Shown: positions 1 through 14,919, numbered from the stretch's first letter. The stretch is DNA of 64,000 nucleotides from Vespa crabro (GCF_910589235.1 NC_060955.1:1664501-1728500); one strand, 5' to 3'. The notes: generated by a model from the letters alone, not told the origin. Numbers and translations are program-made.

Positions 1-923
1 CGCCAATAATATTTATTGTCAAAGTGAGTATACTTAAACCCTTTTTCTATGGATTTTTATTTGACACTTCGATTAGTTTATTTATTATTCTATATTTATT
101 ATTATATTCTTGTATTTATTATTATATGCTTCTTTTTAATTATTCTATTATTGCCATTAATTATTGCCATCGATATTATTTGTAATGACAACGGGCAGGA
201 AAAACATTCCTCATACGGTCGTTCCTCCGAGGAACGGAAAACGAAAATGCAGAGCGATGACGTTAAGCGATATGTTCCGTAGGAACGGTATCGGAAGTAC
301 GGAGTGCAGCATTATACTTAACCACGCGATGCTTGGAATTATAACATAGGTTGCAACGATGCATTCTCATAGGCGATTCGGATTGTTGAACTCCCCGCGT
401 AGCCCTGTTACGCTCTCGATTTCTTCATATTTTCTAACGTTTTTATATCCATATTTTTAAAATTATTAATAACGTTCGTTGACGTAGATATTCCAAATTT
501 TGAAAACAGGCTGCTTCTCTTTCGTGTCTTATAATATAACTTGCGTGTGATCACGCTGTGTTTATTTCCGTTCTGAGATACGTTCTTAACCATCGATCAA
601 ACGTAGATTTTATTTATGGAACATGCGATAAAGCATCACGAATTCTTATGTAAAATTTCTAAGTACTATAACGAAACTATTCGTGAATATCTTTACATAG
701 TTATTCATCATTATGTATCATCTTTGTCGCGGAGTAACCCCGCGATAAGATAAAAATGAATTGAACTTGGAAGAGAGATGATCGAGGCAATGAAACCATC
801 GTTAATTTATTCGATCGAATTTTTTTTCTTTTTTTCTTTCTTTCTTTTTTTTTTTTTCTTTTTTTTTTCAGATAGGAGAGATATTTTAGTAAAATTTTTT
901 AAACTTATAATATATGTGGATAC

Positions 924-954
<31 letters not shown>

Positions 955-1089
955 TTCTTGAAATTCTTGAGATTTTAAAAGAAAGGAATAAGAAAGAGAA
1001 ACATTTCGAGAAGAGAGAAATGGGTGCAAGAAGATTCTCGAAATAAACTATGGCAAACATAATCTTCGATAAGAAAGAAAATCGTAGAT

Positions 1090-1093
<4 letters not shown>

Positions 1094-1137
<44 letters not shown>
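1094..1137. repeat. Poly(T) homopolymer, 44 nt
   Basis: An uninterrupted run of T directly visible in the sequence. Its length is probably unstable between individuals and error-prone in assembly. Confidence 0.95.
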
Positions 1138-1138
<1 letters not shown>

Positions 1139-1707
1139 AAAACATTCTCACTCATAGAACAAGCATAGGGATATACAATAACATAGAAAAGTGAGCGCAG
1201 GTAAGCCTACTACCTGGCAAAGTTTTATTCGAAAGTATGAGAGTGTATCGTCGCTCTTCGAATTTCCAAAAGGTCCAGATAGATTTTAAGATACTTGGTT
1301 ATGGTCCTGGACCGTTGTCAAAGGATTGGCAAAGTTTTTTTGAGTCTTTAGTAGGTCGCTTGCAGGTTCATTCACGTTTCGAAAAAAAAAAAAAGAAAAA
1401 AGGAAAAAAGAAAAAGAAGAAAAGAAAAAAGAAAAAAAATATTTCTTCGCGTTCTATTCCAAGTTGATAGTATACGCATTGTTGTAGATATACAATAGGT
1501 AGGAAAGAATTTACAAATCAATAATACTGTTACATCCGTGTAATTGTCCTGGATGTCCCTTTCACAGGATCCTTTTTTTTTTCTTTTTTTTTTTTTTCGA
1601 GTATTATACTCAATGTATCAATCACAAAGGACTTTCTTTCGTATTTCATAGTCTTTAAATAAAATTCGTATTTCCATTCGTTATAAATAGAATTTTTCTT
1701 TCGCGCG

Positions 1708-1744
<37 letters not shown>

Positions 1745-2968
1745 CAAAACTGCGGTCTTTGTGGGGATAAAAGAAAAAAGAGAGAAAAAAGAGAGAAAAT
1801 AAAAAAAGGAAAAAGAAGAAAGAAAAAAGGAAAAGAAATCGATCGAATCACGAGTACGTATAGTTACTTTAAAGTACGTGTTATACTTTGTGAAAAAAAA
1901 AGAAAAAGAAAAAAGGGCGGAACGGTGAGAGAGGGAGCAGGATTGGTGGGGAAAGGGTGTAAGAGAGTAGACCACCCGCACGCGCGATATCTTCCTACAA
2001 ATTTTTACTCAAGGACTTTTTGAGAACTCGCAATACCATATCGTCTTCTCCAAAGAAGGGTACTTATAATAAGGAAGGGTGATCTTTAAGAAGGATCACA
2101 ATTCGCCCGCCCACGGTGCTTCTTCTCCGATCTAACATAAGACAACCCACCTATACATTTATATATTACATACATATATACATATTTATATATATATATA
2201 TATATATGTGTGCGTGTATATACAATATATATAAATTTCTCGTTTATAATTACTATCTTCGATTTCTTCGCTGAACGATAATCGATGATACGTGATCAAT
2301 TTTCATATACGGAGAGGATAATCCTATTCGAAAAGAAAAAAATAAAAAAAAAAAAAATAGAAAGAAAAAGCAGAAGAAGCAAAAGCAGAAGAAGAAGAAG
2401 GAGAAGGACAAAAAAATGCCACGCAACTTCCGATATGCCATGAGTAATACACCGAGCAATTTTTCCTCGATCGTCAACCGATCTATGTACATACGTAAGT
2501 GGACTAAAGTGGAACATTTAGTATGGATAAACGTATCGTGATCACGTTCGACGAGTCGTGTGGAGAGGAACAACGAGGTGATTCGAAAATATCGACTCAT
2601 GGCACATCTGCCTTTTCGTGGATCCTTTTAATTGATCGTTATCGTCAATTAATTGTGTTAGGGACGAACTAAAAAAAAAAAAAAAAAAAAAAGAAAGAAA
2701 AATAAAAAAGAAAAAAAAGAATATCTTAAGAAAGAAAATGAAATATCTAATATTCTAATTTATCGAAAGAAAAATTAATAACAATTTTCGTTCGTTCGTT
2801 CGTTCGAAATTTTTTAAAATAAAATAATATCATCCACCATTGTTTCAGTTAATATTTTATGTCTGTCGTTTGCATTAGTCCTAATGATTAGACTCGCTTC
2901 GTTTTCGTCTGTCTTGCTCATGCTTTAAGAGAAGACTTTTGGTTTGCTAAGAACGTTTCTTCGTCTTC

Positions 2969-2976
<8 letters not shown>

Positions 2977-3003
<27 letters not shown>
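2977..3003. repeat. (CT)n microsatellite
   Basis: Uninterrupted CT dinucleotide tract, preceded by an imperfect CTT/CT-rich stretch. Confidence 0.95.
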
Positions 3004-3008
<5 letters not shown>

Positions 3009-6000
3009 TCTCTCGTGGCTGTCACCAAGGCGATGATGTATGATACCCATGGCGCGAGGAGAACAGCCGTCGTCATCGGTGAAACCGGCTAAGAAGCCTT
3101 CCTCTTCTTCTAAATACGACGAGTTCAGGATTAATGTTGCACGTAACACATTGTGTCCGTTAGCAAGGATGGACATAAGACAGGTGTCATACTCGGTAAA
3201 CTTTGATCGAGCAATAGAAAGCTTGTATGCACTGTTATACCAGTCTCGTTAGTGCAATTAACACGATTTCTCTTTCGTCTTTCCAGATGCATTGAGAATG
3301 TATATGTAGTTTAGAAAAGAGACAGAGAGATAGAATATATATGTAGTATGTTTTCTGGATGTACTCCAGAGATTCTCTAATATCTTAAAACAAGACATTG
3401 AAATAAAGCTTGGAGCACTGGAGTATACGGTACCGAAATAGGAATGTTTCTTTTTTCTTTGCTTTTTCATTATTTTTTTTCTGTTTCTCTTTCTTTCTTT
3501 TTTTCTTTCTTTCCTTCTTTCTTTCTCTTTTTTTTCCTTTCGTAAACTCGTCCTAATGGTCTTCCAGAAGCCCTCTTTTTGTCGTTAGGCCCCGTTCGCT
3601 CGCATCCAATCGAAAGAGGTGTAAATTGCTTGCCGTATCAACGTTTCGTATCTTTTCTTTGCGCTGGATCAAATAGCTATCTTGAATTCGAAGATAATCG
3701 AGTTCGGATGTGCCGCCTTTGAACATCTTTTCGTTCGCCAAAAAATGGAGGATGTTTCTCTTTTAAGAAAAGAAAAGAAAAAAGAGAAAAAGTAAAAGTC
3801 CTTGGAAGAAAAATTAGATCTTCCTTCCGGAACGAAAGTGCGTATCATTTATCCTTTTTCTCAAGGACTTTCGCGAAGGATACTCGCGTAGGATTCTCTC
3901 TTCAACGTGAGTTTTTTCTTTTTTCTTTTTGTTTCTTTTTTTTTTTCCTCTTTAGAAAGTCGACAACTTGTTCGTGTTATGTGCTACGAAGATTCTTTGA
4001 AAATGCACATCTTCGTGAGTAGCGATTCGACTCACGAAGTTCTTCTTTAAACGTCAGAGTTTAACTCTTAGTTTTGCATGCTTAATAGCGAGCAGGTATT
4101 AACAATTCTATCTGATCGTAATATTAGTCATGCTTGAGGATCGTGTTCCAAGAACCCGCAACCAATCCTATACATCTCGGCGACACATACATATACACAC
4201 ATATACATATATACAAGATTTCAAACTTGAATGTTCTATTAATAAACTTAATGCTATTTCGCGAATTAAAGAAAATCGATCTTAAATATTCTACTTACGA
4301 TCGGTTATCGATTAGTAATAGATTTATAGGATACGATACTATACCTGAACATATGCCTGATATATATATATATATACACGTACTAATTTATATATCGATG
4401 TACATATGTATGTATTTATGTATGTATATATATGCTATGTATATGCTTGTGATAACGGCCGAGATCGAAAATATATAATAAAATATTATTTATTTTTTAT
4501 ATATACAATCTCGTTTGCGTTACGTCAACGTCGTTTGGTATTTCTCGTCAAGTTTACGAGTCAAATAACAAAACGTATCGCGAGGAAATGTATTTTTAAT
4601 AATGAAAAGAAAAAAGAAAAAAGACATCATCGATGCCAATATTTATTTTCATTTAAGTTTTATGAATTGGAAAATGTTCGTTTGAATTCGAATCGACGAA
4701 TTGCAAGCTCAACATTGTTTCTTTTCTTCTTCTTTTTTTTTTTATTTTACTTTTCATTTTTCATTTCTTTTTCTTTTTCTTTTTATTTTTATTTTTATTT
4801 TTTTTTCTTTTTTTTTCGTTACTCGAGTGCACGCTCATAAAAAATGCAATTCCAATCTTGTAAAGATTTAATGGTCGTCGTTCGATTAATCATTCAATAG
4901 CTTTTACGATCGGGAGCATGTTACAATCTACATGAATATTCTCTCCTTGCATACGTGTACGTACATACATAGAAGCAAATTGGTAGAGATCGAAAATATC
5001 GAAGATCGTGTTTCAAGTGTGTATACTCATTGATCGTTAAGTTTACGGATTTATGATCCCGATACTCTCGTTAATTTGTTGAAACAAGTTAAGGATTGTA
5101 GCTGAATCCAGAGTGAAGTCACCTCGATCTTCTTTTATCGCTTCGTCTCTTTCTCTCTCATATTTCTCTGATGAATCACGCACCAGCTGGACCGATTGAT
5201 TTCCATTGCGTGTTAACCGAGAGTCCCCGACGATGACGATGACCGACAAGCACTCAGCTAACTCAGATAATCGTTCACCTGACATTTAACTTTTCTCTAT
5301 ATAGCGATTTTAAGCTACTGTATAATTTTTTTTCTGTTTTATATATATATATATATATTTTTTATTGATTTTGTTTTTCTTTTCCTTTTTCTTTTTTTTT
5401 CTTTTTTTTTCTTTTTTACGTAATTACATAATTAAGAAATTTATCCCTATCATTTTACGTGTAATTCAATTTAATGATGTCCAACGAAATTAAAGAAAAC
5501 TAAAAAAAAAAAGTTTAATATATCGTTAAATTATCGATATTAATTTCGAAGAAATATTTTATTACTCATCTCGATTATGATCATTCATGATCTATCATAC
5601 ATAAATACATATATAATCTTTTAGAGATAGACAATTTTTATCACTGATCGCATTTCCCGCACTGGCGCGTTATATATTTTTTTTTCTTTTTTTTTTATTT
5701 TTTAAGAATATAAATTGATTCGTTACTTCGTTTGATATGATAAAATTGAATTGAAATTGCTTAAAGAGAATTTTATGGATATCGTTTGTAATGATCACTT
5801 CCGATTTGCGAAAGAACCGCAAAAAGGGGGATAAAAGCGGAATTTGAAATTCGCGCCTGATCGCACAGCTATTCGATTTCCATAGATTGCAAGGCGATCA
5901 TCCTGGTACTTTCATTGTTGACAGCCCGGTTCCGTATACTGTGGCACAACACAATATGTGGTTCCTTTGTCTTCCGGAAATTCAATGGCTTCTTCATTTT

Positions 6001-6040
6001 GGTCTGTTCTGAGTAAGGAGGAGCAAAAGAAAGATTGTGT

Positions 6041-6086
<46 letters not shown>

Positions 6087-6101
6087 GAGGGAGAGAGAGA
6101 A
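6041..6101. repeat. (GA)n microsatellite
   Basis: GA dinucleotide tract with a few GGGA interruptions. It accounts for the arginine/glutamate-only open frames in this area. Confidence 0.95.
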
Positions 6102-7524
6102 AGCCGAGAGATAATCGAAAGCCGCAATGCGGTTTTCCCACAGCTCTCCTCGTCATCGCACCTTTATCGTGTTCCGTCTTTACCTAACGGAGTTACTCAT
6201 TCATCTGGAAAATAACGCATTAATATTATGCTCAAGAATGAAACGTCATGAACACACGACAGTCTTATCGTGGTACGAAATTAATGTCGACATCGTTAAC
6301 GGATTAGTTGAAAAAATTCAGATAGCTTTCTTGATCCATAATTCATCATGCGTTTACGGCCGATAAATTGAATCGTTTAATTTCTCACTTGGAATCAATA
6401 ATCTTAGAGATTATTTTCTTTCGATCTTTTTCTTTGTTTCCCTTCCTTCTTTTTTTCTTTCTTTCTTTCTTTTTTTTGTTTTTTTTTTTATACATACCTC
6501 TTCTTTTTTCTTTCAATAACTTAGCTTAGGTCAGCCTACAGCGAAAAATATATTTTTGCGAGGAAAAAGAAGAGATTCGCGTAAAAAAACAAAAAAAAAA
6601 AAAAAAGAAAAAAAAAGGAAAAAAAAGAAACAAAAGAGAAAGAAGAAAAACATTTAAGAATTGGTTGAATAATTCAATATGGAAAAAAAAAGGCAGGGTC
6701 ATCGTTGAAATCGTTGGAGGGTGCGGTATACTCAGACGCATTCATCTTCGAGAGCTTAGGCGAACTCCGGTATTGCAACCCCTGACTGGTTGCAGCCTCC
6801 GAAATGTAGTTTTTCGACCCACGCAAAGTATCAAAGTTTAATACCGGCATACGTACCATGGGGTACACTAAATCACCCTCGACGCTGAGGGGATTCTTTT
6901 TGGCCAATCGATACGAAGACCTCGGCTCGTTCCATGAAAGGACTTTTAAAGAGAGGTCACGTGATATTACGTTACTAGAATAAAAAATAATTCATATCGA
7001 ATCCGAATATTGATTTAACACGATATTATCTAGCTTCAGTAGTTACGACACACTGGATCGTAAATATATATATATATATATATATTTTTTTTTTCAATTT
7101 AATTTATTTTTTATTTTATAATTTATTGTTATCTTATTTAATTTATTTTTATTCGGGCGTTCAAAGAAATCCATTCTAACTGAAAATTTATGTAAAGTCA
7201 TTTCGAGTATGAAATATTTGGTATGAAAAAAATTATTTATGTACAATTTTAATTGATCTAGCAAGATATTGATCATTGTAATTCGTTTAATCCTAGATAT
7301 GTATATTTTATATTTAATTTATACGCGTTCACAGAAATTTGGTTTTTTTTTCTTTTTTGTTTTTTTTTTGTTTCTTTTCTTTTCTTACGAACTGTTTAAA
7401 TTATCTAGAATATAAAGTAATTCATATAATATTTCACCGGTTTAACATGATTTTTTATATTTATTTATTCTAATATATACATATATATATATTTTTTTTT
7501 TCCTTTGTTTTGTTTAATTTAGAG

Positions 7525-7590
7525 ATCTACTTGTTTAGAAATCTACTTGTTTAGAAATCCAACTTGTTTAGAAATCTAACTTGTTTAGAA
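7525..7590. repeat. 16-17 bp minisatellite, 4 units
   Basis: Four tandem units of the form ATCTACTTGTTTAGAA at 7525-7540, 7541-7556, 7557-7573 and 7574-7590. The last two carry an extra base (AAC in place of AC). Not a simple microsatellite. Confidence 0.9.
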
Positions 7591-8440
7591 GATTTGGATG
7601 AGGTCATTTTAAGAAGCAATACTTCGAGATGTTTCACGTAAGTGGGCCACGCGCGTCTTATGTTGCAGTATGCTCGAATGCTCAAGGGCCACGTGATCGT
7701 AGAGCCCCAACCCTATTTAACATCAGAGACCTTCGTTCGGGGACACCCAACGATGCGTAACGGCACCTACTATGCGTTCAATTGCGATTCTTCGTAAAAG
7801 AAGGTTGACTCATTCACTCTCTCTCTCTCTCTCTCTCTTTCTATTTCTCTTTCTCTTTCACTATTTCGAGATCTACGATATTTTTCTTCGAAAAAATTTT
7901 CATTTAGAAATCATAGATGGAAATGAAAGATGGTTCGTCTGAAAATATTTTTTTAACAGTTAAAATTTCATAGATATAGATATTAAAAGAGATATATCTG
8001 ACTTTTGTAAGAACAGATGATACAATTTCAAATTTACTTTTATTCCTTTATCTATTTCCTTTGTTTTCTTAGAATATCTCTTCCGTTTATTTGTTCGAAT
8101 CGAATCGAATCGAATCGAATCAGCAGTCTTTCGATATCTTAATTGAAATATGTCCAAACTTTCCTACCATCGAATTTCAATGATTCAAATGCCTTCATTG
8201 CGTGGCACCCGCATATGTTATCTTCTCTCTCTCTCTCTCTCTCTTTCTTTATAGCACGAAAGGATTGAATGGCAAACAGGAGGCCGGACGACGGCTGCAA
8301 TGGTATGGCTAAGAGCGAATTTTGAGTCGGAAGTAGGTAACATACGCGTAGCAGATGTTCATGTCAAGGTGAAGACTACAGGCTCGTACTTCTTTTCGTT
8401 TTCCTGCGACACGCGCGACTTTTTCTCTTTTTTCATAGAA

Positions 8441-8482
<42 letters not shown>

Positions 8483-8668
8483 GAAGGAGAGAGAAAGAGA
8501 GTAAATTTTTTCTTTAACTTCCTTCATCTTCATTCGCTCTTTCTCATTCTCTAAGATGAAGACGAAGAAGAAGAAAAAGAAGAAGAAAGAGACGAATACT
8601 AACGAAGAAGAAGAAAAAGAAAAACACGTGGTTGATTCGCAGCACTTCACAGACTCCATTGTGCCTCT

Positions 8669-8704
<36 letters not shown>

Positions 8705-9223
8705 AATTTTTTTTCTCTCTTTAGAGACCTCTTTACAACCTTTTCTCTCTTCTCTTCTTCAAATCATGGGAGTCCTTGTATTTAGACAAGCTCGCAATTA
8801 AAAAGATTAACGTCTTGTAACGGGGTGACGTGTGACGACTAATTTACGGTGACTCGAGTCACCGTTAGTTTTTATTTTTAGATTTTCTTCAAGATATTTT
8901 CCCGTTTATTCCGTACAGATAGATAGATAGATAGATAAATGAATGGATAGATGGATGGATAAATAAATTCATAAGTTATAATTTTGATTAAACTTTTTTA
9001 TTATAAATCATTTTTTTAATGTTTTCTAAAACGGGCAACGTCTTGATCGATTTTTTTTTTTTTATATATCTAGGATATGTAAAAATAAATGCAAGTACAC
9101 GTGTACCTACTCACAAATGGAAAGTTCGGCACGAGCTACGATCGAGTCTGACTTTTCATGGTTCGCGATTCTGAACAATGCCTATGTATGTAAGTACCTA
9201 CATGAGGGTAATACGTGAAGTAA

Positions 9224-9272
<49 letters not shown>

Positions 9273-9825
9273 CACATATATAAGAAAGGTGTGCTATCCT
9301 TTTGGAAGATTCATCCATGAACAATCCTACAGGAAGTTTCATATTCGTTTCAACTTTCGAAATCGATATTACAAACAAAAGATTCGTTATCCAATGAAAC
9401 TATAAAGAAAATTTGCATTCTTAAGATTTTTGACATGTCTATCTTTATATTTATTTCTTTATCATAAATATTTATTGTTCGATTTTATTTAGATAAGAAT
9501 TTTCGTTATGGTGACATCCGTTTGAAGCTCCGCGATAGACGTGCCGGTAAGATGATTCCACGTGAAACCTTAATAATCACACGAGACCCCCAACAAACCA
9601 AAACCATGACCCGTAACCGGATAGATATTATAATAAATGATGGTCTAACTAGGGTTCGAACCACGAAAGGTCTTCCTTTCCGTGCTCGAATGATGGAACG
9701 AAGGGATTGCATAGTGTATTTGAAGAGAGACGCATAGTTAAAGAAAGAAAAAGAGAAAGAGAGAGAGAGAGAGGGAGAGAGAGAGAGAGAGAGAGAGATG
9801 GAATTTCAGGGGAGAGAAATAAAAA

Positions 9826-9861
<36 letters not shown>

Positions 9862-10316
9862 GTGATAGTGATAATATATTACGTTTGTAAGTTTTATCGT
9901 TCTTAATCATAATTTTTGTTTTCGAAGTAACAGTAATAAAGTTTATTCGTTAATATTGAAATTTAATTTCGTCCAAGGTTATTTCTTTCCTTTTTTTTTT
10001 CTTTTTTATTTATTTTTTTTTTTTTTTAGAAAGAATTTCGTTTGGAAGCTCACATGTCAAACTGACGCACGGTCTATATTACAGGAGAAAAAAAGGAATA
10101 AGAAAGAAGGAAAGAACAGACGCTATAGAAGGGACGTAATTTCAAGAGCGTCGTCTAGAACCTAAAGAAAATTCATATCATTATCTTGCTCGAGAATTCG
10201 AAAATTACCCGACGACGAGCGGTCCTTCAAAAAATGATGCAGGAGACCTTTAATTCTCTAGACACGAAAAGCCGAAAGTACAAAAGAAAGAGAGAAACAG
10301 AGACGGAAAGACAGAC

Positions 10317-10357
<41 letters not shown>

Positions 10358-10543
10358 AATAGATTAATGTAGTCACGCGAGTATTAATATGCGAATTGCT
10401 CAAATGACAAAAATCGATTTAGAATTTCCGTTCGGTTTGAAGAATGACGGTACAAAACTAATGATTATTTCGAAAGGAATTTTAGGACCGTGTATTGGGA
10501 GGAAGCGGATCGGAAATTGTTCGTTCGCGGACAAGAAAAAAAA

Positions 10544-10545
<2 letters not shown>

Positions 10546-10595
<50 letters not shown>
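10546..10595. repeat. (GA)n microsatellite, about 50 bp
   Basis: Near-perfect GA tract within the non-coding left part of the window. Confidence 0.95.
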
Positions 10596-10602
<7 letters not shown>

Positions 10603-11065
10603 AAAGAGGTACCGGATGTTTGGTCCGTGGAAGATTATAGCTTGGATCGCTTGTGCAAAAATTTCAAAATTAGGATAGGTATAGAAGAAATATTCCGTTG
10701 GTTGAGGAATATTAAGCGTGTTGGATGAAACAATATGTTATTAAACAGAATAAAAAGAAAATAATCACTTAAAGGAAAGAGAGAGACAGAGAGAGAAAAA
10801 AAAAACTTTGATCTTTCTTTGATTTAATAAATAATACTAATTATTTATTATGTATCTCTTCTTTTACCTTTTTTTTTTTTTTAATACCACTTTAACTTTT
10901 TACATTATTTTTTATTATTTTATTGTAGTAATTATTTATAACGCATTTATTTATTTTTATTTGTTTAAATTGTAATACTCAATTTTATATTACTTTTCTT
11001 TTGTTTTCTTTTTTCTTTTTAGATACTTATTTTGCTGGATATTAATCCAAACGCAATGAATTGAC

Positions 11066-11071
<6 letters not shown>

Positions 11072-11118
<47 letters not shown>
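11072..11118. repeat. (CT)n microsatellite, 47 bp
   Basis: Uninterrupted CT tract. Confidence 0.95.
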
Positions 11119-11121
<3 letters not shown>

Positions 11122-11606
11122 TTATAGTTACGTCGGTGGTAGCAAAGATCACGTGACTCGTTATGAAGATAATAAGAAAGATGCGCGCATTATACGCGAT
11201 GTATGAACGTCGGCGTCCTCCTTCGACGGAATTCCCATCGGCGAATGTAATCTCAGCGCATGAAACTAGCATTAGGCTTAGTATCGAGGTTGTCAGGTCG
11301 TCACACTCGATGGCAACTTAACAATGACCAACGTCATAAGTTTAAAAGATAGAAGGAGTCAACCGGAAGCTATTTATAATTTGCAAAATACCATTCCTTG
11401 ATTGATATTATTGATAAGAAAAGCCGTTGATATTAATCTTTTTATTATCATGAGATTTATCGTTAAATCGATAAGATTCATTTAGAACGAATTGTTTTAT
11501 CTGAACAAAGTTAAGTCCGTTAAGTCCGTAATAAATATTTTTTTTTTCCTTGGGGAATAATTTCAAGAAGAATTTGAAGACTAGTCATCATGAAGAAATT
11601 TCAAAC

Positions 11607-11641
<35 letters not shown>

Positions 11642-12544
11642 AATATAATATAAGTATATATCGTTATGAAAAGAAAAGAGAGAGAGAGAGAGAGAGAAAA
11701 GGTAAAGAGTGAAAGAGAAAAGTAGACGAAGAGGAAGAAGAGGAGACGAGGACGAGAACGAAGACGAAGAGAGCCGTCTTTATCGTAATGTATACCTTGG
11801 TATTTTTTTTTTTCTCTCGATTCTCTCCTACGTAGGCTGCGAGAGCCATATTTACGCAGCTCGAACACGCGCCCGGTAACTCTCTTCTGTGTATAGGTAT
11901 TATATAGAAGAGAACACACGTTCTATACGGTCGTCTAACTGTCGTGAAGAGAACGTGAACTGTCTTTACGTGAACAACCAGGGTGGCACCTGTTCTACAT
12001 GACGCACTCAAGATATCTATGAGCCACTATCCCAAGAGTTGCATACTATACTCGCTTCCGTGTAATTCGTTACCTTCTCTCTCTCTATTTCTCTCTCTCT
12101 ATTTCTCTCTTTTCATCAACTCTATTTTCTCTTTCTTCTATTTTGTTGTTTCTTCCTTTTGTTTTTTTTTTTTTTTTTTTTTATCTAAGCAAGTGTCCTC
12201 GTGAATTAAAGCGCAAGTGAGATTTTTCAAACGCGATAAGACTTCCTGAAAAGAAATGACTTCCCAAAGCTGACGCAAAAGGTTGAACGAATGAAAGAAG
12301 ACTGTGAAAACAATGGCGTCCTCGATTCATTTTTTTGCCTTCCTTTCGACACGAGCTTCCATTCGTTCTCCATCATTTTCTCCCTCGGCTTTTCCTTAGA
12401 AATGGAAACCAGTTCGCACGCGATCTTTTGATTGCAATGTTATTACGTATTCAAAAGTGTCACTTATTTAAGCGATTCTAAACGAGATGGAAAGTAATAG
12501 ATACCGTTTTACAATCAGAATATAAATTAATTATTATTGCTGCT

Positions 12545-12591
12545 ATAATAATAATAATAATAATTATTATTATTATTATTATTATTATTAT
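12545..12591. repeat. (AAT)n joined to (ATT)n
   Basis: About six AAT repeats run straight into about nine ATT repeats. The tract is therefore self-complementary and can fold into a hairpin. Confidence 0.85.
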
Positions 12592-13843
12592 ACTTAATTG
12601 ATTTGACATAATATATTTTTCTATTTAGATTAATTCCTCGTGATATCTGTCGATTTATATATATCTGAGTTCGTCGTACTTGGACGTTTGCACGGTCAAC
12701 AACCGATGCAACAAACGAGACGAAGAACTCGACGAGGAGAACGAGATGGAGGGTGGAGGGTGGAGGATGGAGGGTGAAGGTGGAGGTGGAGGAGAAGGAG
12801 GAACTATGAATACTTTTCACCTTTCTTTCTCTTCGGATTATTCTTCCGCAAGAATGCCGCGTGTGGTGTGATCGGTACGTGAGCGGACAAGGCATGCGTT
12901 TCTTCGAGTTTCCCGTGGGCGTTACGTATTCTATCGAGGAACTGAGGCTATATCCCTACGGCTAATACATTGGCTCTCGATGATAATACATAGATGATGA
13001 AAAGCAGACCGTCATTTAGGATAACTTGTGCGATTTATTAAAAATAATATTTCTATAGTTAGAATGTATCAGGATCGAAAGAATATTATTTAACGATCGT
13101 AAAAAAATTTTCCATTTATATATGTATATATATATATATATTTTTTTTTGTTCATATTTAATAACTTATAATTAAACGGATCGTCATTTAAAATATTGAA
13201 ATATAATGTGTGAGATTTGAAAATAATATTTTATATATGTACGTATACATAGTTAGTTTAAGGATCGAAAGAACGTTTCTTTTTTTTTTTTTTTTTTTTC
13301 ATGACCATAAAAATTTTCGATTTATATATATTTTTGGTTTTTTTTTTAATAGCTTATAATTACACATATCACAGTATAATCTATATCAGTATAAATTCTT
13401 CGGTAATTGCAGGATGCAAAACGCACGCAATACAGTTGGAATTCTGGTCGCGTTATGCATATAAATATATAAGGCACAGTCAATGACATTAGAATCTATT
13501 TAATGAACAGGAGAGAAGTTATCGAGTTTGTATTCGATAAGGTTTCGACATCCTGACTGCTGCTGCACGTACTTACCTACAACATATGTCGCACTCGTGA
13601 AAAGCCGGATGTCCTCGCTCCTTTTATTCGTCCTCTCTTTCTCTCTCTATCTCTCTCTTTCTCTTTTTTTTTCTCTTTCAGACATTTTGTTTATGATCAC
13701 ACGTTGGCTTCGCACGCGAACACGAATCACTTTTTTGAAGCGGAGAAATCCCACCAAAAGGCACGTGACACTTCGAGATCGACAGGTGTTATCTTCCTTG
13801 CACATTTTTTTCGTTCCTCTTTATTTATTTTTTTTTCTTTTTT

Positions 13844-13882
<39 letters not shown>

Positions 13883-14528
13883 TTCTTTTTTTCTTCCTCG
13901 ATCTCTTTCGCAGCGCAACTTTTAACCGGCCCAACCATATGACGCTGCCACCATTGCTTTGCTAGCCTCGTGCTTATTTTCTTTCTTTTCTTTTTCCCCT
14001 TTTTCTTTTTATCTTTCTTTTCTTCTTTTTCCTTTTCTTTTTCTTTTTCTTTCTTTCTTCTTCTTCTTATTTTCTTTTTTTTTTTTTTTTTCTTTTTTTT
14101 TCAATAAAATATTTCTCCCTGGAAAAAAGGAGTGACGAAGCATCGAATAATTTATCGTTCTTAGTTCAACGAAGAGGGAGTACGTTTTCCTTTTTGAAAA
14201 AAAGAAAGAGAAAGAAAGAGAGAGAGTGAGAGAGAGAGAGAGAGAGAAAAGAAGAGAAAAGATTTATTTTCTCTATCCTTCCTTCAGTCTTGTGAACTCA
14301 CAGATCCTCCCCCTCCTCCTGTTTTCTGCCTACTCGATAATATTTCGGTATACGAAAGTAGAAAATCATGGAGAGCTCTGGCTTCTCTCAAAGCTTTCCG
14401 CTCTTCGACGAAGCGCTCAGCTGTTTCGCCACTCCATGTTCGCCAGACCGTTATATTTAGAAATTTTTTCTTTCTTTCTCTCCTCCTCTCTCAACCACAC
14501 CCCCTTTTTCTCTCTCTTTCTCTCTCTC

Positions 14529-14559
<31 letters not shown>

Positions 14560-14860
14560 TTCTTTCCAGAAAGAGGAAATATAGATAGTTCGTTCGTGGC
14601 ATCGAGAATCCGTTTTTATTTCCGTAAATCGACATTGAACATTTTTGTTCGTAATCGGTTGAACGAACAGGAACGAGTTAATCACGCGTCTAAACTTTGA
14701 TTGAGTTTCTTCGTAAATTCACTCAACCGTATTTTTTCCGTTATATTCCCTTTATCCCGTTTTACTATTGTTTCGAATTCACGCTTCATTAATGTTCTAA
14801 ACAATCTCGATATTTATTATTGGTATCCCCCAAAAAGAATTTTCTTTTCGTTGAAAGATG

Positions 14861-14864
14861 GATG

Positions 14865-14919
<55 letters not shown>

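Larger units (their letters stand above)
1..8200. other. Non-coding, microsatellite-rich (block 1)
   Basis: No exon can be supported here. The open frames present are low-complexity products of C/T-rich, GA and TA tracts. Main simple repeats: (TA)n at 924-949, 1714-1742 and about 2190-2212; a 44-nt poly(T) at 1094-1137; A/G-rich 1381-1438; (CT)n at 2977-3003; (GA)n at 6041-6101; (CT)n at 7819-7839; a GAATC pentamer run near 8098-8120. A short stretch of (CGTT)n occurs near 2788-2806. The stretch 7640-7800 is more complex and CpG-bearing and could be regulatory. Confidence 0.7.

Noticed and set aside
9640..9670. GGGTTCGAACC, looks like a tRNA B box
   Set aside because: The flanking bases cannot form a T-arm stem and there is no acceptor stem, D-arm or anticodon arm.
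9522..9737. 71-aa frame of normal complexity beginning MKLRDRRAGKM
   Set aside because: No similarity recognised, an in-frame stop blocks the better upstream ATG, and no splice pattern ties it to a gene.
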